This document shows, in pieces, positions 61,011 through 64,000 of a DNA stretch of 64,000 nucleotides (within the stretch, counting starts at the first letter, position 1; every line of letters starts with the position of its first letter). The stretch comes from Flagellimonas aurea (lineage in GTDB: Bacteria > Bacteroidota > Bacteroidia > Flavobacteriales > Flavobacteriaceae). A program made the position numbers and the translations under genes. Location: assembly GCF_017313785.1 (NCBI RefSeq), contig NZ_JAFLNL010000012.1, positions 53,526-117,525 of the forward strand. Direction: 5' to 3'. A model generated the notes under the pieces. It was not told the DNA's origin. It worked only from the letters and a program-made list of their open reading frames with translations, and made no database searches.

Positions 61011-62819
61011 ATGAGAACACTTATTCTTTTAATTTCAGTTTGCACCCTGTTCTGCGGGTGCCAGAAAGAGCAAGGTCAAGAAAAGGCCGATACCATTTAC
61101 TTCGGTGGTGACATTGTAACTATGGAAGGTGAATTCCCAGAGTATATCGAGGCATTGGCAGTTAAAAATGGAAAAATCCTTTTTGCAGGACCGGAAAATG
61201 AAGCCATGGGATTCTCCAGCGATTCGACCCGTTTGGTGGATATTATGAACAAAACAATGATTCCTGGCTTTTACGACCCGCATTCCCATGTGGTTTTTCA
61301 ATCGGCAAAGTTTGGGTGTGTAAACTTGGATCCCTACCCCATAGGGGATGTAAGGACCATTCCGGACATTCAGCGTAAACTTCGGGAACACATCAACCAA
61401 AAAAAGCCAAAAACGGGCACTACCATCATAGGCTGGGGATATGATGATACGGGACTGGAAGAAATGCGTCACCCCAATAGGGACGACCTAGACGCCGTCT
61501 CAACGGAACATGCCATTGTATTGATGCATATTTCATCCCACCTGATAACTTGTAACAGCAAGGCCTTGGAGTTGGCCGGTATCTCTGCCGGCACAAAAGA
61601 TCCCAATGGTGGTAAAATACAAAGACGTCCAGGAAGTAATCAACCATTGGGTGTTATGGAAGAACAGGCCATGTTCCTCCTTATGAAAATATTGCCCATC
61701 CCGACCATTGATGAGGCCATAACCTTGATGGAACAAGGTTTGTTGAACTATGCGGCAGAGGGAATCACCACATGTCAGGATGGCAACACCATGCCCGATG
61801 CCATGAAATTATTGCAAGTAATGGAGGCACAAAACAAGTTGCCCATAGATGTAATCAGTTACCCGATGTACAAATTTACCACAGATTCGCTTCTCAACGT
61901 AATATCCGAAGACTTCAATACCACGGACCGTCTTATCACCAAGGGGATAAAGCTTACGATCGATGGCGCGATACAAGGATATACCGCTTATCTGAGCGAG
62001 CCTTATTTTGTTCAACCAGAAGGCAGTTCTGAAGTGGAGGAAGCGGGCTGTATAAACGAGTTTGGGGGACAGCTGGTCACAGGTGAAACTTCCCACACTG
62101 AAACTGAGAAGTTGGTCATAAAAGATTTCGAGGGGTATCGTGGCTATCCCAGCATGACACAAGAAGAGATTGAAGACTGGATCCGGAAAGCGGACGAAAA
62201 AGGAGTGCAATTGATTGTTCATTGTAATGGGGATTCAGCCGTTGATTTATTGATTGGGGCATTAAATAAGGTACGCGGCAAAACACCAAGGCCAGATTTG
62301 AGGACTACCATCATTCACTCGCAGACCATACGTGACGAACAAATGGACTACGCCGCAGAAAATGGAATCATACTTTCCTTTTTCCCCATCCACATTGAGT
62401 TTTGGGGAGACAGGCATCAATCGCTTTTCCTGGGAAAAGAAAGAGCTGAGCGGATAAACCCAGCAAATACGGCACTACGTAAAGGAGCCAAAATCACCTT
62501 GCACCATGATGCCCCAATTGCGCATTGTGGGATGTTGCCCGTTATTTCTGCTGCGGTCAATCGTTTGACCAGCGGGGGACAACTGCTCGGGCCCGATGAA
62601 AGAATCACACCCTACCAGGCCTTGTGTACGGTTACACGTGATGCCGCCTATCAATCCTTTGAAGACTATAGGAAAGGAACGCTTACCAAGGGGAAATTGG
62701 CAGACTTGGTCATCTTGGACCAAAACCCCTTAAAGGTGGATCCCAAAGAGATCAAAAACATCAAGGTTCTGGAAACCATCAAGGAAGGGGTGTCAATTTT
62801 TAAAAACAAGGAACAATAA
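61011..62819 (+). CDS. YtcJ-like amidohydrolase lipoprotein (amidohydrolase family 3)
   Basis: A 602-residue lipoprotein with lipobox LFCGC (Cys17). The composite beta-sandwich strand (ADTIYFGGDIVTMEGEF) and GFYDPHSH (His91, His93) begin the TIM barrel. Later metal or catalytic positions include IDGAIQGYTAYLSEPY, QLIVHCNGDSAVDLLI, TTIIHSQTIRDEQM and ITLHHDAPIAH. The end returns to the sandwich (LTKGKLADLVILDQNPLKV). Family PF07969 members hydrolyse N-acyl, formamide or related bonds; the substrate here is unknown, and surface or periplasmic location is indicated by the lipobox. Its start is 47 bases after the previous gene. Confidence 0.93.
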   Translation: MRTLILLISVCTLFCGCQKEQGQEKADTIYFGGDIVTMEGEFPEYIEALAVKNGKILFAGPENEAMGFSSDSTRLVDIMNKTMIPGFYDPHSHVVFQSAKFGCVNLDPYPIGDVRTIPDIQRKLREHINQKKPKTGTTIIGWGYDDTGLEEMRHPNRDDLDAVSTEHAIVLMHISSHLITCNSKALELAGISAGTKDPNGGKIQRRPGSNQPLGVMEEQAMFLLMKILPIPTIDEAITLMEQGLLNYAAEGITTCQDGNTMPDAMKLLQVMEAQNKLPIDVISYPMYKFTTDSLLNVISEDFNTTDRLITKGIKLTIDGAIQGYTAYLSEPYFVQPEGSSEVEEAGCINEFGGQLVTGETSHTETEKLVIKDFEGYRGYPSMTQEEIEDWIRKADEKGVQLIVHCNGDSAVDLLIGALNKVRGKTPRPDLRTTIIHSQTIRDEQMDYAAENGIILSFFPIHIEFWGDRHQSLFLGKERAERINPANTALRKGAKITLHHDAPIAHCGMLPVISAAVNRLTSGGQLLGPDERITPYQALCTVTRDAAYQSFEDYRKGTLTKGKLADLVILDQNPLKVDPKEIKNIKVLETIKEGVSIFKNKEQ

Positions 62820-63107
62820 CTTAAATGAAATGGTCTTATTGTAATTAAGTCCATTGCAAGGTCAAAAAACCATATATTAGAACCACCGGGTTGAACATAA
62901 TATTTTCTTTCGTTTTCCACCTAGTCCTATCTTGCAAAAAACGGTCAAATCGAACCCCTGAAAACGGAATTCTTTGGGCTATCCAAAAAACAGTTTCAGA
63001 CTTTGTCATAAATGGGTTTATATTAGTTTTTGCTATGCACACTTCAATCCTGCGCGGGTGGTATACTAAAACCGTCCTGTCCACTTGTTTAAAGCCTTGT
63101 CTTTTAG

Positions 63108-63137
63108 GTGGTGCGAAAAAGTATTATATTGCACCAC
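63108..63137 (+). promoter_or_regulatory. Inverted repeat before parD, candidate operator
   Basis: GTGGTGC (63108-63114) and GCACCAC (63131-63137) form a perfect 7-base inverted repeat, 14 bases before the parD start. ParD proteins commonly autorepress by binding palindromes here. A TATATTG close to the -7 consensus lies between the arms. The rest of the 331-base stretch 62820-63150 shows no gene. Confidence 0.5.
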
Positions 63138-63150
63138 ATAAATCAAAGTT

Positions 63151-63393
63151 ATGGGAACAATTAGAAAATCAATCACTTTTACAAATCAACAAGATGGTTG
63201 GATAAAGCTTAGGGTTCAATCAGGTGACTTTACGAATGACAGTGAATATATAAGAGATTTGGTAAGAAAGGACCAGGAAGAGAACATGAAGCTCATGGAA
63301 CTTAAGAGCGCAATTGATGAAGGTTTACAAAGCGGTAGAAGTAAACTAAAAATAAGTGACATTATCACAAAAGTTGATAATGGGGAATTATAA
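63151..63393 (+). CDS. parD: ParD-family antitoxin
   Basis: An 80-residue protein. It begins TIRKSITFTNQQDGWIKLRV, the ribbon-helix-helix strand and helix of ParD/CopG antitoxins, then GDFTNDSEYIRDLVRKDQEE, the second helix with the conserved N(D)SEYIR(D)L(V)R motif. The C-terminal half (about 45-80) is a flexible helix that should wrap around the toxin. As usual for type II antitoxins it overlaps the toxin start by 14 bases and is probably autoregulated through the upstream palindrome. Confidence 0.92.
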   Translation: MGTIRKSITFTNQQDGWIKLRVQSGDFTNDSEYIRDLVRKDQEENMKLMELKSAIDEGLQSGRSKLKISDIITKVDNGEL

Positions 63394-63673
63394 TTTATCC
63401 ACAAGAGCCCAATATGACTTGGTTGGAATATATAAGTATGGGATAAAATTCTTTGGCCCTGACCAAGCCAACAAGTATTTATTGAATTTAGATGATTTTT
63501 TGGAGGAGCTGGCTGGACGCCCAGAGTTGGCAAAAGATGCAGGGATTATTTCTGGCTCCTTAAAATACTATAGTTATAAAGCCCATGTTATTTTCTATCA
63601 AATTGAAGGCGTGGACGAAATTTTTATCGTTAGGGTTCTGGGCAAACGCATGAATTTTATTGAACACCTTTAA
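63380..63673 (+). CDS. parE: ParE-family toxin
   Basis: A 97-residue protein from the ATG at 63380 (MGNYNLSTRAQYDLVGIYKY). It shows the RelE/ParE fold: an opening strand followed by two helices (AQYDLVGIYKYGIKFFGPDQANKYLL split over both), LAGRPELAKDAGI, YYSYKAHVIFYQIEG and the closing strand IFIVRVLGKRMNF. The spacing of Arg and Tyr is that of ParE toxins, which poison DNA gyrase, although RelE-like mRNA cleavage cannot be excluded from sequence. The gene overlaps parD and sits upstream of an IS3-family element, a common setting for addiction modules. Confidence 0.92.
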   Translation: MGNYNLSTRAQYDLVGIYKYGIKFFGPDQANKYLLNLDDFLEELAGRPELAKDAGIISGSLKYYSYKAHVIFYQIEGVDEIFIVRVLGKRMNFIEHL

Positions 63674-63828
63674 AAATAAAATTAATTACAACTACTCCAT
63701 AAAAATCTATTAAAAAAACAACCGAACAAATACATATTTAAGTATAAATCGCACAGTCTAAGCTGTTCTATAACCAGAACACCAAATTGGGTTAAAACCC
63801 ATCATTTTTAATGTTAAAAAGGTTAAAA

Positions 63829-63856
63829 GGCGCAGCACTATTAACGTTGCTACGCC
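63829..63856 (+). repeat. Imperfect hairpin between parE and the IS element
   Basis: GGCGCAGCA (63829-63837) pairs with TGCTACGCC (63848-63856) with one mismatch and a 10-base loop. It lies 156 bases after the parE stop and 25 bases before the IS end. It may be a terminator for parDE, though no strong T tract follows. The region also contains GGGTT-AA-AACCC. Confidence 0.3.
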
Positions 63857-63881
63857 AATCACCAATTAAACAAACTCAATA

Positions 63882-64000
63882 TGTAGATACCCCAAAAATT
63901 AGGGCAGTAAGTTTAATCATTAAATTTACTGAATATGACACGAAGAAAGTTTACCCCGAAGTTCAAGACCAAAGTGGTATTGGAAGCCTTGAAAGAGCGG
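63882..64000 (+). mobile_element. Left end of an IS3-family insertion sequence (continues outside window)
   Basis: A likely left terminal repeat begins at 63882 with TGTAGATACCCCAAAA and leads within 53 bases into the first transposase frame. The TG start, the distance to orfA and the type of orfA product are those of IS3-family elements. The right end and the target duplication are outside the window, so the boundary cannot be confirmed. Confidence 0.7.
63935..64000 (+). CDS. IS3-family transposase OrfA, N-terminal part (truncated by window)
   Basis: Only 22 codons are visible: MTRRKFTPKFKTKVVLEAL and KER. This is the start of the HTH_Tnp_1 (IS3/IS911 OrfA) domain, in which (R/K)(R/K)(K/R)FTxEFKxxVVxEAL is the classical opening. 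In IS3 elements OrfA binds the terminal repeats and is fused to OrfB by frameshifting to give the active transposase. The remainder lies outside the window, so it cannot be said whether the element is intact. Confidence 0.85.
   Translation, partial: MTRRKFTPKFKTKVVLEALKER

Noticed and set aside
62891..63205. 104-codon plus frame before parD
   Set aside because: It overlaps the parD start and promoter region and shows no domain.

Overview
The window looks like a chromosomal segment of a marine-type member of the Bacteroidota, most likely family Flavobacteriaceae. The reasons are a gliding-associated type B C-terminal domain protein followed by PorP/SprF and an OmpA protein, SprB-like and DUF11-like repeats, many Sec signal peptides and lipoboxes, Bacteroidota-type -7 boxes (TAnnTTTG), and a lack of Shine-Dalgarno sequences. 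I do not commit to a genus.

Layout. (1) 1-1314, plus strand: two tandem glycerophosphodiester phosphodiesterase genes, the first cut by the window edge. (2) 1662-8148, minus strand: a broken DUF6252-like gene, then the standard type IX secretion trio (type B CTD protein, PorP/SprF, OmpA/PD40). (3) 8519-9900: a decayed small membrane protein gene and a secreted protein with a tail-fibre/S74-like C-terminus. (4) 10239-23193, minus strand: one tightly packed operon of 14 genes encoding a type IV pilus/type II secretion-like machine. It has a secretin, a GspE ATPase, a GspF platform protein, PilN-, PilO- and PilP-like alignment proteins, a methylase-less prepilin peptidase, four pseudopilins and four accessory proteins. 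(5) 23356-53109, minus strand: a roughly 28 kb operon plus trailing cassettes that I read as a polymorphic toxin system. It starts with two adhesin-like proteins sharing the S74-like C-terminus, continues with a secreted protein, a Skp/OmpH chaperone, a lipoprotein, two giant secreted RHS-associated proteins and two small secreted proteins, and ends in a 3592-residue DUF11/SprB/RHS protein tipped with a GH-E family HNH nuclease and followed by an ankyrin-repeat immunity candidate. Downstream lie a displaced toxin tail with its own lipoprotein partner and a scrap of RHS core. (6) 53110-54542: an AT-rich, hairpin-rich intergenic stretch and a broken ParB gene, pointing to a past mobile element. 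(7) 54543-62819, plus strand: a run of envelope and hydrolase genes (lipoproteins, a membrane-anchored AraC regulator, an M20 amidohydrolase, an outer-membrane beta-barrel candidate, a META lipoprotein, a YtcJ-like amidohydrolase). (8) 63108-64000: a ParD/ParE toxin-antitoxin pair and the left end of an IS3-family element.

How they fit together. Most of the window concerns the cell envelope and its surface. The most unusual part is the toxin operon. All its large products carry Sec signals, a chaperone and a lipoprotein are encoded inside it, and the variable nuclease/immunity end shows traces of earlier cassettes, as expected for C-terminal exchange. The pilus-like operon next to it is divided from it only by cassette debris. 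Its pseudopilins all carry Ala instead of Gly before the cleavage site. I found no tRNA, rRNA or CRISPR array.
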